64,000 bases of DNA, taken from the NCBI RefSeq assembly GCF_029223285.1, contig NZ_JARHUJ010000002.1, positions 248,001 through 312,000 of the forward strand, written 5' to 3'. Positions 16,915 to 26,726 of this stretch are shown here, piece by piece. How positions within the stretch are numbered: the stretch's first letter is position 1; every line of letters begins with the position of its first letter. Under the pieces are notes generated by a model that was not told where the DNA came from, ran no database searches, and saw nothing but the letters and a program-made list of their open reading frames with translations. The DNA comes from Paraflavitalea sp. CAU 1676. GTDB taxonomy: Bacteria > Bacteroidota > Bacteroidia > Chitinophagales > Chitinophagaceae. Made by a program: the position numbers and the translations under genes.

Positions 16915-18126
16915 ATGTTAAGCGACCCTCAATTGAAGGAATTACTGGATAAAGCATTGGCCGGCAATGCCAGTGGGGAAGAATTGTCTTCCCTGGCCGA
17001 AGCTTTGAAACAGGATGATTCCTTTGTGCTCACCGATCAGCTGGCTGCACGGTTAAATAGCGCGACTACCACAATTGCCCTGCCCAGCCAGGAGCGCATG
17101 ACCATGATGGCTGATGCGATCCTCTGCGCGGATAAACTGCCCGAACAGGAGACAGGCTCCAAGGGCCGCGTGATCGGCTGGTGGAAATGGACAGTCGCTG
17201 CAGCAGTGCTGGCAGCCGTTGCCATCACAACTTATTTCATGTGGCCTTCGGCGAAACCGGCTGCAGATCCTGTGGCTACAGCCGAACCGATCGTGGCACC
17301 CGGTATCCAGACAGGGAATAATAAGGCGCGTCTCATCCTGGCCGACAGCTCTTCTATCCTTTTGGACTCGATCGGCACTGGTAAAGTTTCGCGTCAGGGA
17401 CAGGTGGAGATCGCCAAGCAAAAAGATGGTCAGCTCCTGTATTCGACCGCCGGTAATGCGGCAACTCCGGTTACTTCGGGGGAGCTGCTCTATAATACGA
17501 TCGCTATTCCCCGTGGTGGTCAATATCAACTCATATTGGCCGACGGTACGAAGGTTTGGCTCAATGCCGCTTCTTCGCTTCGTTTTCCGGTGGCTTTTGC
17601 TGCCGGCGAGCGCCGGGTGCAACTGGATGGGGAGGGGTATTTTGAAGTGGCCAAAGAAGCCAACCGGCCCTTTATCGTGCAAACCAAAACGGCCGATGTG
17701 CAGGTGCTGGGCACCCACTTCAATGTATTCGCTTATGCCGATGAAGCCTGGAAGACGACGCTTTTTGAAGGTAGTGTAGCCGTAAAGCTCCTCAGTTCCC
17801 AAGCCATTCTAAAGCCGGGTAACCAGGCGATCGTTAAAGCCGGGGGCAATGATATTACTACCGTGAGGGATGCGAATACGGAGGAAGCCATCGCCTGGAA
17901 AGAAGGCTACTTTCATTTCAACGATGCAGATGTGGTCTCTATCATGAACCAGCTTTCGAGGTGGTATGATGTGGATATCATCTATAATGGGTCGGTTAAA
18001 TCATCTCTCTTCACCGGTAAAGGACGCATCAACCGGAACATCAAGTTGTTGGGGGTGGTCAACGCCCTCAAGGAAGGGGGCATCAAATGCAAGATCGATC
18101 AAAATAGGCTCGTGGTATATCCTTGA
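16915..18126 (+). CDS. FecR-family anti-sigma factor
   Basis: 403 residues. A cytoplasmic N-terminus of about 83 residues is followed by one membrane helix (KWTVAAAVLAAVAITTYF), then a periplasmic FecR domain ('IAIPRGGQYQLILADGTKVW', 'RRVQLDGEGYFEVAKEANRP', 'VQVLGTHFNVFAY') and a C-terminal DUF4974 STN-like domain ('GYFHFNDADVVSIMNQLSRW'). It should bind the ECF factor encoded just upstream and receive the signal from the STN domain of the SusC at 18261. The whole periplasmic region looks intact. Confidence 0.93.
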   Translation: MLSDPQLKELLDKALAGNASGEELSSLAEALKQDDSFVLTDQLAARLNSATTTIALPSQERMTMMADAILCADKLPEQETGSKGRVIGWWKWTVAAAVLAAVAITTYFMWPSAKPAADPVATAEPIVAPGIQTGNNKARLILADSSSILLDSIGTGKVSRQGQVEIAKQKDGQLLYSTAGNAATPVTSGELLYNTIAIPRGGQYQLILADGTKVWLNAASSLRFPVAFAAGERRVQLDGEGYFEVAKEANRPFIVQTKTADVQVLGTHFNVFAYADEAWKTTLFEGSVAVKLLSSQAILKPGNQAIVKAGGNDITTVRDANTEEAIAWKEGYFHFNDADVVSIMNQLSRWYDVDIIYNGSVKSSLFTGKGRINRNIKLLGVVNALKEGGIKCKIDQNRLVVYP

Positions 18127-18173
18127 TAATTAACTTACTGCATTAACTGCTTGTCTGGCACAGGGCCAATGGA

Positions 18174-18198
18174 CCATAAAATGGATGATTTTTTATGG
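18174..18198. repeat. Inverted repeat CCATAAAA-N9-TTTTATGG upstream of SusC
   Basis: The arms at 18174-18181 and 18191-18198 are perfect. It lies in the 134-bp gap between fecR and the STN-SusC gene, 63 bp before the SusC start, and may be an operator or a leader hairpin. Confidence 0.4.
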
Positions 18199-18260
18199 TA
18201 ACATGTCCAAAACATATAAATTGCTACCGCTGTACGAAATTTGTATTGTAAACTGCTGGA

Positions 18261-21200
18261 ATGCGGGTCAATATTGCCTTGCTTACTACCTTACTACTGC
18301 TGCTCTCCCTGGACAATTATGCCCAGAAGATAACTATTGTGCAGAAGGGAGTTGCACTCGGTAAGGTGTTCTCGCTCATTCAACAACAAAGCGGCCTCTC
18401 GCTCTTCTATGACAGCCGCCTCTTCAAAGACGATAAAAAGATCGACATCGATGTGAAGGATGCTTCCGTAGAAACGGTGATGGATCATTGTCTCAAAGAC
18501 CTCCCATTTACTTACGTCATTACCGACAATATCATTGTCATCAAGGAAAAGGTGGTGGCGCCTCCTGCAGAAACTAAATACCTACTGACCATTTCAGGAA
18601 CGATCCGGGGTAAAGACAGTGTGGCCCTGCCCGGTGCTACGGTAATGCTTAAAGAGATCAAACGAGCTGCGCAAACCGATGGTGACGGCCAGTTTACGAT
18701 CGAACATGTGCCGCCTGGTTCTTATACTGTATTGATCTCCTTTGTGGGTTACGAATCTATTCAGCGCCCGATCTCCGTTTCAGAACGTACGCCCGCCATT
18801 GTCGTTACCTTACCCAAAACGGAAGATCGTCTGGATGAGATCACCGTCACTGCGCTGGGGCTTACGCGTAAAACACGTTCGCTCACGTATGCCACCCAAA
18901 AAGTATCGGGCGAAGAGTTCAGTACCGTCAAGAACACGAATATCCTCAATAGCCTCAATGGTAAAGTGAGTGGGGTACAGGTGAATCGCACTACGGGTGG
19001 CCCGGGTGGTTCCGTGCGGATCGTATTGCGCGGTGATAAATCGACCCGCAACAGTCAGCCGCTGTATGTGCTGGATGGTTTGCCCATCGTGAACCCCACC
19101 GGCGGACCGGTGGCTGGTCTTTATAATGATGCGCCCGATGCCGGCGATATTATCAGCGCCATCAATCCCGATGATATTGAAAGCGTGAGTATATTGAAAG
19201 GGGCTGCTGCTTCGGCCCTGTATGGCAGTCAGGGGAGCAATGGGGTGGTACTCATTTCAACGCGCGGGGGCAACCCGGGTGCGGCCCGCATCAATTTCTC
19301 CAGCAGTGTTACCGCAGAACAGCCCATCGTTTTCCCGCAAACCCAGTTCAACTATAAGCAGTCGGCCGTAGGCGATGCTTCGAGCCCGGGTAGTGAAGAC
19401 AGTTGGGGCGATGCGGGCGCTACGACGCCCAACCGGGATTATGTCAAAGACTTTTTCCAGACAGGCATTACTTTTATCAACGGCATCAACATCACCGGCG
19501 GTACGGCCAAGTCTTCGCAATACGTATCCTATTCCAACACCCGCAACAAAGGCATTCTGCCTACCAGCGATTTCAAGCAACATACTTTGTGCTTCCGGCA
19601 AACCGGAAAGTTCCTTAATGACAAGCTGGTCTTTGACGGCAGTTTCCTGGGCAGCATTCAAAATGCCCACAACAGGCTTACACCCGGCATTTACTATAAC
19701 CCTTTAACGGGGCTGTACCTGATGCCCCGTGGTTTTGATTTCAACGATTTCAAGCAGTTCGAATACCTGTCACCTTCCCGTTACCTCTACGCGCAAAACT
19801 GGTGGAATATCAATTATGAGAAGGACCAGGCGAATGGCGGCGGTTGGGGCGGCCAGGATTACCAGCAGAATCCGTACTGGGTGATGAACCGCAATGTGGT
19901 GAAGACCCGTAACCAGCATGCCTGGCTTTCGGCCTCCTTAAAATATTACTTCAACAGTGCCCTTACACTCCAGGTTCGTGGTTATGTGAATCATTTCGTG
20001 AACGAGTATGAGCGCAATATCTACGCTACCACGCAGGCTACTTTGTCGCGTGTGAACGGGGTGCTGCACACGATCGAGACGGCGAACACCACGGCCTATG
20101 GCGATCTTTTATTGAGCGGCAGCAAGAACCTGAGTGCAGACTGGGACCTGAACTTTACAGGTGGCGCTTCGCTCCAGCATCACCAGGGGACTATGTTGTC
20201 GATTGCCGGTTCGCCCACCGTGCCCAATGTTTTCCTGGAGTCGGCGCTAGACAAGGCGACCATCGATATCCGCAACTTCAATGAAAAAACGAATAGTCCG
20301 GCCCGTAAGGAAGTGCAATCAATTTTTGGTACTGTGCAGGTGAGTTACCGGAACAAGCTATTCTTAGACCTCTCGAACCGGAACGACTGGTCATCGACGC
20401 TGGCGAACACGCCGTCGGAAAAGAGCGGGTACAATTATTTCTCCGCCGGTGCGGCCGTTGCCTTACATGAAATGTTTACGCTGCCGGCTGTGCTGGATTA
20501 TTTGCGGGTGCGCGCTTCGTACGCCGTAGTGGGTAATGATATCGCGGCGTTCAGCAGTTACCCCCTGTATACGTTTACCCAGGGCAATGCGACGCCTCCG
20601 GGCAGTGCGCCGGTCCAGTTGTTGCCGGGCCATGCGCTGAAGCCAGAGACGAACCGGTCGCTGGAGATCGGTTTGCAATGGAAAACCCGTGAGAACAAAG
20701 TTCAGCTGGATGCCTCCTGGTATAAATCGAATATCGAGCACCAGTACTTTAAAGGGGTGGCGCTGCCGCCGGGCATTGGCTCTGGTGGGTATGCCGATAT
20801 CAACAGCGGCAATATCCGGAATATGGGCATCGAGGGCAGCCTGCGCATCAATATTGTGCAACGGAAGGGTTTTGAATGGAATACGATCATTAATGTTTCG
20901 CACAACAGCAATAAGGTGATCGAATTGTTTGACCCGGCCATTGTGCCCAGCAATTCGCCCAACCAATTGTACCGGCTACAGGGAGGCACGGGAGGCTATG
21001 ACGGCATTCTGAAGCAGGGTGGATCGTACGGCGATTTTTATGGCAGTGGTTATCAGCGCGACGCGCAGGGCCGCATTATCATGAACACGGTTTCGGGGCT
21101 GCCCCTGGTGGCGGATGACCTGTACCTGGGTAATCCGAACCCGAAGGTGATCGTGGGCTGGCAGAACAGCTTTACGATCAAAAACTGCACGTTCAGCTTC

Positions 21201-21662
21201 CTGATCGATGGGAAGTTTGGCGGGAGGGTGCTCAGCATTGCAGAAGCCTATATGGATCAATTGGGTATCAGCAAGCGTACGGGCGAGGTACGGGATAACG
21301 GTGGCCAGGTGTACCTGAAGGATGCGGTGAGCGAGAGCGGACAACCTTACAAGGGGGGAATCGACGCGGAGACTTATTATAAATATATAGGCGGAAAAAC
21401 GCCGCTGGCCGAAGCTTATATGTACGATGCCACGGCCATCCGTTTGCGGGAGCTGTCGGTAGCTTACCGGCTGCCGCTGCGTAACAAGAAAATTGGCGAT
21501 ATCCGCCTGGGCCTTATTGGCTGTAACCTCTTTTTCCTGAAGCGGAATGCGCCATTCGACCCCGAGCAGGTGGCGGGCGTAAACCCCGGCGGGGTGGGGG
21601 TCGATGTTTTTGGGTTGCCTGCTTACCGGAGCTTCGGTATGAGCCTTCAATACACGCTTTAA
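18261..21662 (+). CDS. SusC/RagA TonB-linked outer membrane protein with STN signalling domain
   Basis: 1133 residues: signal peptide (ALLTTLLLLLSLDNYAQ), STN domain at about 25-95 ('GKVFSLIQQQSGLSLFYDSR'), carboxypeptidase-regulatory-like domain at about 110-195 (SGTIRGKDSVALPGATV), TonB plug ('VNRTTGGPGGSVRIVLRG', 'SALYGSQGSNGVVLIST') and a 22-strand-type barrel ending 'FGMSLQYTL'. SusC proteins import oligosaccharides or peptides with TonB energy; the STN domain adds signalling to FecR. It is closely related to the SusC immediately downstream but has no SusD directly after it. It may act mainly as the sensor copy (inference). Confidence 0.95.
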   Translation: MRVNIALLTTLLLLLSLDNYAQKITIVQKGVALGKVFSLIQQQSGLSLFYDSRLFKDDKKIDIDVKDASVETVMDHCLKDLPFTYVITDNIIVIKEKVVAPPAETKYLLTISGTIRGKDSVALPGATVMLKEIKRAAQTDGDGQFTIEHVPPGSYTVLISFVGYESIQRPISVSERTPAIVVTLPKTEDRLDEITVTALGLTRKTRSLTYATQKVSGEEFSTVKNTNILNSLNGKVSGVQVNRTTGGPGGSVRIVLRGDKSTRNSQPLYVLDGLPIVNPTGGPVAGLYNDAPDAGDIISAINPDDIESVSILKGAAASALYGSQGSNGVVLISTRGGNPGAARINFSSSVTAEQPIVFPQTQFNYKQSAVGDASSPGSEDSWGDAGATTPNRDYVKDFFQTGITFINGINITGGTAKSSQYVSYSNTRNKGILPTSDFKQHTLCFRQTGKFLNDKLVFDGSFLGSIQNAHNRLTPGIYYNPLTGLYLMPRGFDFNDFKQFEYLSPSRYLYAQNWWNINYEKDQANGGGWGGQDYQQNPYWVMNRNVVKTRNQHAWLSASLKYYFNSALTLQVRGYVNHFVNEYERNIYATTQATLSRVNGVLHTIETANTTAYGDLLLSGSKNLSADWDLNFTGGASLQHHQGTMLSIAGSPTVPNVFLESALDKATIDIRNFNEKTNSPARKEVQSIFGTVQVSYRNKLFLDLSNRNDWSSTLANTPSEKSGYNYFSAGAAVALHEMFTLPAVLDYLRVRASYAVVGNDIAAFSSYPLYTFTQGNATPPGSAPVQLLPGHALKPETNRSLEIGLQWKTRENKVQLDASWYKSNIEHQYFKGVALPPGIGSGGYADINSGNIRNMGIEGSLRINIVQRKGFEWNTIINVSHNSNKVIELFDPAIVPSNSPNQLYRLQGGTGGYDGILKQGGSYGDFYGSGYQRDAQGRIIMNTVSGLPLVADDLYLGNPNPKVIVGWQNSFTIKNCTFSFLIDGKFGGRVLSIAEAYMDQLGISKRTGEVRDNGGQVYLKDAVSESGQPYKGGIDAETYYKYIGGKTPLAEAYMYDATAIRLRELSVAYRLPLRNKKIGDIRLGLIGCNLFFLKRNAPFDPEQVAGVNPGGVGVDVFGLPAYRSFGMSLQYTL

Positions 21663-21683
21663 AAAAAGGTTAATTTTTTTTGT

Positions 21684-21707
21684 GTACCGGTAGGTACTCT
21701 TTTTTTG
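21684..21707 (+). terminator. Possible attenuator/terminator between the two SusC genes
   Basis: GTACC-GGTA-GGTAC (21684-21697) is followed by TCTTTTTTTG. Just upstream, seven A (21661-21667) can pair with seven T (21674-21680). Both lie in the 96-bp gap between the SusC genes and could reduce readthrough. Confidence 0.5.
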
Positions 21708-21758
21708 CTGGTGAGTCATTTGGGAGGACAAAACATCAAACCTCTAAAATGATTGCTT

Positions 21759-24700
21759 ATGAAACAATCTCTCCTTGGTTTCCTGCTGCTATTATTAACC
21801 CTTTCGGTTTTCTCCCAGAGCCGTATCGTTTCGGGTACGGTATCCGACGCGCAGGGGAAGGCCGTAGCTGCAGTAAGCATTAAAGCAAGACTCAGTGGCG
21901 CCGGCACGGTATCTAACGACAATGGCCGCTTTTCGCTGGCTGTATTGGAAGGTGATTCGCTCGATATTACCTCTGCAGGCTATGCGAAGATGGTGGTGCC
22001 GGTGGGCTCCGGCAGTTCGCTCAACGTTTCTTTGTTGACGGACGCCAAGAACCTCGAAACGGTGGTAGTAACGGCTTTGGGTATTACCCGGAAGTCCCGT
22101 TCACTCACCTATTCCACGCAAAGCGTGGGTAATGAAGAACTCAGTACGGTGAAAAATACCAACGTATTGAACAGTCTTAACGGTAAGGTGGCCGGTGTGC
22201 AGGTGAACCGTACCTCGGGTGGTCCCGGTGGTTCGGTGCGCGTCACGTTGCGGGGTGACAAATCTACCCGTAACAGCCAGCCGCTATACGTAATTGACGG
22301 TATGCCTATCGTAAACCAGATCGGTGGTCCCGATGCGGGCCTATATAATGGTGCGCCCGACGGTGGTGATATCTTAAGTACGCTGAACCCAGATGATATT
22401 GAATCGATGAACGTGCTGAAAGGCGCTTCTGCCTCGGCGCTGTACGGCAGCCAGGGCAGTAACGGTGTAATCCTGATCACTACCAAGAAAGGTAAAAATG
22501 GTACTGCCCGGCTCGATTTTTCGAGCAGTGTGACCATGGATAAAGTTTCTGTGTTGCCAGAATTGCAATATGAGTACGCTCAAACGACGCCCGGTACGGC
22601 TACTTCTCCCGGTAGTGAAGATTCCTGGGGGGCGAAAGGCGCTGTTAACAACTCCGGCGATTATGTAAAGGATTTCTTCCAGACCGGTATTACTTTCATC
22701 AACAGCCTGGCCCTCACAACAGGCAATGACCGTTCTACCAACTATCTGTCTTATTCCAATACAGACAACAAGGGTATTTTGCCTGGGAGCACGTTGAAGC
22801 AACATACGCTGACCTTCCGCCAAACGACCCGTTTGCTGCAGGATAAGCTGATCCTCGACGGTACATTTACCGGCAGTATCCAGAAGGCGCATAACCGTAT
22901 GACGCCGGGTATTTATTTCAACCCGCTTACCGGTTTGTACTTAATTCCCCGCGGACAGGAGTTCAGTAATTTCAGGGACAACTACGAATATTTTTCTCCT
23001 TCCCGTTACCTGAATGCACAGAACTGGTGGAATATCAACTATGATAAAGACCTTGCCAACGGTGGCGGCTGGGGTGGACAAGACTACCAGCAAAACCCCT
23101 ACTGGGTCATGAACAGGAATACTGTTGATACCCGTAACCAGAATGTATTTGCCGCCCTGAGTGCCAAATACCTGCTGAGTTCCTGGCTGTCGGTTCAGGT
23201 ACGCGGTAATATCACCAATTTCATTGCCGAATACCAGCGCGATGTGTATGCTTCTACCCAGGGTACCCTTGCGCGTTTCAATGGTAACTACAACTCAACC
23301 CGCACTAATACTACCAACCTGTATGGTGACATCTTGCTGCTCGGTGATAAGCAACTGAGCCAGGACTGGGGCTTAAACTTTACATTGGGTGGTTCTATTC
23401 AGGATCAAAAGGGTAAGATGCTGATCGTAAATGGCTCGCCAACGGTGCCCAATGTGTTCCTGGAATCGGCGCTGGATAAGGCAACTATCGATGTCCGTAA
23501 CTTCGACAATGGCAATCCGGCTCAAAGAAGGGTAAATTCGGTATTTGGATCACTTCAATTGAACTGGCGTAATAAACTGTTCCTGGACTTCAGCGACCGT
23601 AACGACTGGTCTTCGACGCTGGCCTGGACTCCATCCGAAACGAAGGGTTATAACTATTATTCTGTTGGTGTGAGTGCGGTGTTGAGCGATCTGTTCACTT
23701 TACCGGCTGTTATCAATTTTGCGAAGCTGCGGGCTTCTTACGCTGTGGTGGGTAACGATATTAATGCCTTCAGTTCAAATCCCCTGTACACTTTTAACCA
23801 GGGTGGTATCTCGAACCCTCCCGCCAGCCAGCCCATCAGTAATGCGCAGGGTGTCGATATCGACCTGAAACCTGAACGGAGCAAATCGGGTGAAATAGGT
23901 TTGCAACTGGGCTTTATGCAAAACAGGTTGACTGTCGACCTCGCCTGGTATAAGTCGAATACGTTTAACCAATACTATAGCGGACTTGGATTGCAGGCGG
24001 CTACCACTAAAACCGATATCAATACCGGTAATATCCAGAACTCGGGGTTAGAAGCTTCGGTATCCTACAAGGTGTTGCAGTCTAAGAAGCTGAGTTGGAC
24101 TACCACTGTTAATTTCTCAAGAAATAAGAATACGATCGTTCAGTTGTTTGACCCGGCCGTGGTGCCCGGCGCCGACAAGAACTCAACCTACTACCTGGGA
24201 AGCAGTGGTAACTATACGGCACTGCGTCAGGACGTGCCATTCGGTTCCTTGTTTGGACGTACCTTCCAACTGGATCAGCAGGGTAGGATGATTGTGGATC
24301 CCAGTAACAAGTATCTGCCTGTATTCGTAGATAGTTTCTTTGCCAATCCCAATCCGAAGTTTATACTTGGTTGGAACAACAGCTTCTCGTTTGGACGTTT
24401 TGGCGCCAGTTTCCTGATCGATGGCAAGTTCGGTGGCGATGTATTGAGCATCACACAGGGCTACCTGGATCAGTTTGGTGTTAGCCAAAGAACGGCTGAT
24501 GCAAGAAACAATGGCGGTAAAGTAAAGATCGAGAATGCAGTTGATAATGCAGGCCATGCCTGGAGCGGGGAGATCGATGCTGCTACCTATTATCGCCACA
24601 TTGGTGGTAAAACACCTGCCGGTGCGGCTTATAGTTACAGCGCTACGGTTGTAAGAATGCGTGAAATATCTATTTCTTACCAAATACCTGTTGAAGGTAA

Positions 24701-24875
24701 AGTGATCAAGAGCCTGCGGGTGGCTGCCATCGGCAACAACCTGTTCTTCTTCAAGAAGGATGCTCCTTTTGATCCTGAGCAGGTGGCTGGTGTAAATGCC
24801 GGTGGTGTGGGTATCGATGCTTTCGGTTTCCCTGCTTACCGCAGTTATGGTCTTAGCTTAAAATGCTCTTTCTAA
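21759..24875 (+). CDS. SusC/RagA TonB-linked outer membrane protein, second copy without STN
   Basis: 1038 residues from the ATG at 21759 (MKQSLLGFLLLLLTLSVFSQ). A carboxypeptidase-regulatory-like domain (about 25-95), plug (LGITRKSRSLTYSTQ, then VNRTSGGPGGSVRVTLRG) and barrel are present; it ends YGLSLKCSF. Long runs match the upstream SusC, including the 'QNWWNINY.KD.ANGGGWGGQDYQQNPYWVMNRN' stretch, so the pair arose by duplication. Lacking STN, this copy is probably the transporter proper, paired with the SusD 36 bp downstream. Its codons look different from those of copy 1 (more GGT and CGT), which may reflect stronger expression (impression, not computed). Confidence 0.95.
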   Translation: MKQSLLGFLLLLLTLSVFSQSRIVSGTVSDAQGKAVAAVSIKARLSGAGTVSNDNGRFSLAVLEGDSLDITSAGYAKMVVPVGSGSSLNVSLLTDAKNLETVVVTALGITRKSRSLTYSTQSVGNEELSTVKNTNVLNSLNGKVAGVQVNRTSGGPGGSVRVTLRGDKSTRNSQPLYVIDGMPIVNQIGGPDAGLYNGAPDGGDILSTLNPDDIESMNVLKGASASALYGSQGSNGVILITTKKGKNGTARLDFSSSVTMDKVSVLPELQYEYAQTTPGTATSPGSEDSWGAKGAVNNSGDYVKDFFQTGITFINSLALTTGNDRSTNYLSYSNTDNKGILPGSTLKQHTLTFRQTTRLLQDKLILDGTFTGSIQKAHNRMTPGIYFNPLTGLYLIPRGQEFSNFRDNYEYFSPSRYLNAQNWWNINYDKDLANGGGWGGQDYQQNPYWVMNRNTVDTRNQNVFAALSAKYLLSSWLSVQVRGNITNFIAEYQRDVYASTQGTLARFNGNYNSTRTNTTNLYGDILLLGDKQLSQDWGLNFTLGGSIQDQKGKMLIVNGSPTVPNVFLESALDKATIDVRNFDNGNPAQRRVNSVFGSLQLNWRNKLFLDFSDRNDWSSTLAWTPSETKGYNYYSVGVSAVLSDLFTLPAVINFAKLRASYAVVGNDINAFSSNPLYTFNQGGISNPPASQPISNAQGVDIDLKPERSKSGEIGLQLGFMQNRLTVDLAWYKSNTFNQYYSGLGLQAATTKTDINTGNIQNSGLEASVSYKVLQSKKLSWTTTVNFSRNKNTIVQLFDPAVVPGADKNSTYYLGSSGNYTALRQDVPFGSLFGRTFQLDQQGRMIVDPSNKYLPVFVDSFFANPNPKFILGWNNSFSFGRFGASFLIDGKFGGDVLSITQGYLDQFGVSQRTADARNNGGKVKIENAVDNAGHAWSGEIDAATYYRHIGGKTPAGAAYSYSATVVRMREISISYQIPVEGKVIKSLRVAAIGNNLFFFKKDAPFDPEQVAGVNAGGVGIDAFGFPAYRSYGLSLKCSF

Positions 24876-24911
24876 ACCAAGGTATTTCTGAACCGATTAA
24901 ATGAAACAACT

Positions 24912-26552
24912 ATGTTAAAAACATCCCTATATAAATTTACTGCGGCCTGCTCTATTGCGGCATTGCTGGGAACGGGCTGTACCAAAGACTTCCAGGATAT
25001 CAATACCAACCCGGCGGGGGTAACCGACGATGTTTTCCTGGCCGATTTCCAGGCTGTTATTCTGCCCCTGCAAAATGGTCAGCGCAACCTGGTGCATTAT
25101 GTGAACTGGCAGTACCAGTTACAGCAAAACCTGAATGCCGATATCTATAGCGGCTATATGATGACGCCAACGCCCTTCAACGGTGGCAACAACAATAGCA
25201 ACTATTTCATGATGGATGGCTGGAACGAATGGGTGCTCAACATCGCTTATGATGGTGTGATGCAGGCAACTTCCGACTTCAATAAATACAGCCTGGGTTA
25301 TAAGACGGCCGATCTGTCGGACGCTGCGGCCATGGCCAAGATCATCAATGTGATCGGCATGCACAAAGCGGCTGATATATTCGGACCGATCATTTATACC
25401 AAATTCGGTAAACCAAACGCAGACCTTTCTATCGACTATGATTCGCAGCAAGGCGCCTACCAGGCTTTCTTTGCGGACCTCGATGTGGCTGTTGCCAACC
25501 TGAAGCCTTTTGTGGCCGGCACCAAGAAGGTGGGTACCGCTTTTAAGAAGGCTGATATGATGCTGGGCGGCGATCCTGCCAAATGGTTAAAGCTGGCGAA
25601 TACCATGCGGTTGCGTCTTGCGCTGCGCCTGGCCTATGTTGATGCTGCTACGGCCAAAACACAGGGTGAAAAAGCTTTGGACCCTGCCAATGGTGGATTG
25701 CTATCTGCTGTTGCGGACAATGCGCTGGTAGTATACGGTACTGAAAGCCCCATTGGTGTGATCATCAATGACTGGGACGATATCCGCGCGGGTGCGCCTT
25801 TGAGTTCTTTATTGAACGGTTATAGTGACCCACGTGCTTCTCACTACCTTTCTACGGCTTCTGACGCGGCTGTTAGCGGCCAGTACATTGGTATCCGCAA
25901 TGGCGTGGCCATCGATGCCAAAGCGCGTTACTCTGGTTATTCCAAGCCTATTGCCAAAGGGGCCAGTGCCGACTACTTCGATAAAGCGGGTGGCCGTGCC
26001 AAGATCGCTACTTCGGCTGAGGCCTGGTTTCTGCGGGCTGAAGCTGCGTTGCGTGGTTGGACCAATGCCGGTGATGCACAAACTGCCTATGAAACCGGTA
26101 TCGACCGCTCTTTCGAAGAGTGGGGGGCAGGTTCTGCGGCTGCATACAAAGCAGACGATACGAAGAAAGCAGCTCCATATGTAGACCCTAAATCACAGGT
26201 AGCTGGTGCCAATAACGTGCCTGCTGGTAATGCCAACTTAAGCACTATTACTATTAAATGGGACGGAGGTGCCTCGAATGAACTGAAGCTCGAGCGCATC
26301 ATTACCCAGAAATGGCTGGCTCTGTATCCCGATGGTCAGGAAGCCTGGAGCGAGTTCCGCCGCACAGGTTATCCTAAGCTGTTCCCGGTGGTGACGAATA
26401 ACAGTGGTGGTACTGTAACTGGGTTCATTAAACGCCTCCCCATTCCTTCCAAATTCAAGAATAGCAATAAGACTGGCTATGATAAGGCCGTTGCTACGCT
26501 CGGTGGCCCGGACAATGCCGGTACCAAAGTTTGGTGGGATAAGAAACCATAA
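24912..26552 (+). CDS. SusD/RagB-like nutrient-binding outer membrane lipoprotein (SusD-like_2 type)
   Basis: 546 residues. Lipoprotein signal with lipobox LLGTGC (Cys23), followed by the SusD start 'FQDINTNPAGV'. The body is helical TPR-like, with 'WLKLANTMRLRLALRL' and 'ITQKWLALYPDGQEAWSEFRRTGYPKL', typical of the SusD-like_2 group. SusD forms the lid on its partner SusC and captures substrate at the cell surface. The partner is the SusC ending 36 bp upstream. A strong terminator follows at 26580-26614. Confidence 0.94.
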   Translation: MLKTSLYKFTAACSIAALLGTGCTKDFQDINTNPAGVTDDVFLADFQAVILPLQNGQRNLVHYVNWQYQLQQNLNADIYSGYMMTPTPFNGGNNNSNYFMMDGWNEWVLNIAYDGVMQATSDFNKYSLGYKTADLSDAAAMAKIINVIGMHKAADIFGPIIYTKFGKPNADLSIDYDSQQGAYQAFFADLDVAVANLKPFVAGTKKVGTAFKKADMMLGGDPAKWLKLANTMRLRLALRLAYVDAATAKTQGEKALDPANGGLLSAVADNALVVYGTESPIGVIINDWDDIRAGAPLSSLLNGYSDPRASHYLSTASDAAVSGQYIGIRNGVAIDAKARYSGYSKPIAKGASADYFDKAGGRAKIATSAEAWFLRAEAALRGWTNAGDAQTAYETGIDRSFEEWGAGSAAAYKADDTKKAAPYVDPKSQVAGANNVPAGNANLSTITIKWDGGASNELKLERIITQKWLALYPDGQEAWSEFRRTGYPKLFPVVTNNSGGTVTGFIKRLPIPSKFKNSNKTGYDKAVATLGGPDNAGTKVWWDKKP

Positions 26553-26579
26553 TCACTCAACTCTATTGATCAAGTAACG

Positions 26580-26620
26580 GCGAAGCCCGGGCCTTTCCCG
26601 GGCCCGGGCTTCGCTTTGCT
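26580..26620 (+). terminator. Strong GC-rich hairpin after SusD
   Basis: CGAAGCCCGGGCC (26581-26593) pairs perfectly with GGCCCGGGCTTCG (26601-26613) around a 7-base loop, plus a flanking G-C pair. The T-run is short (TTTG), so it may act as a partial terminator that lowers expression of the GH18 gene relative to SusD. Confidence 0.75.
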
Positions 26621-26726
26621 ATTGGCTGAACTTTTAACCGATCTCTTCATATTAAAAATATATGGCCTATGGATCTACCCTTGATCGTGCCCTGGTACCT
26701 TATCTAATTCATCTTAAACCAATTTT

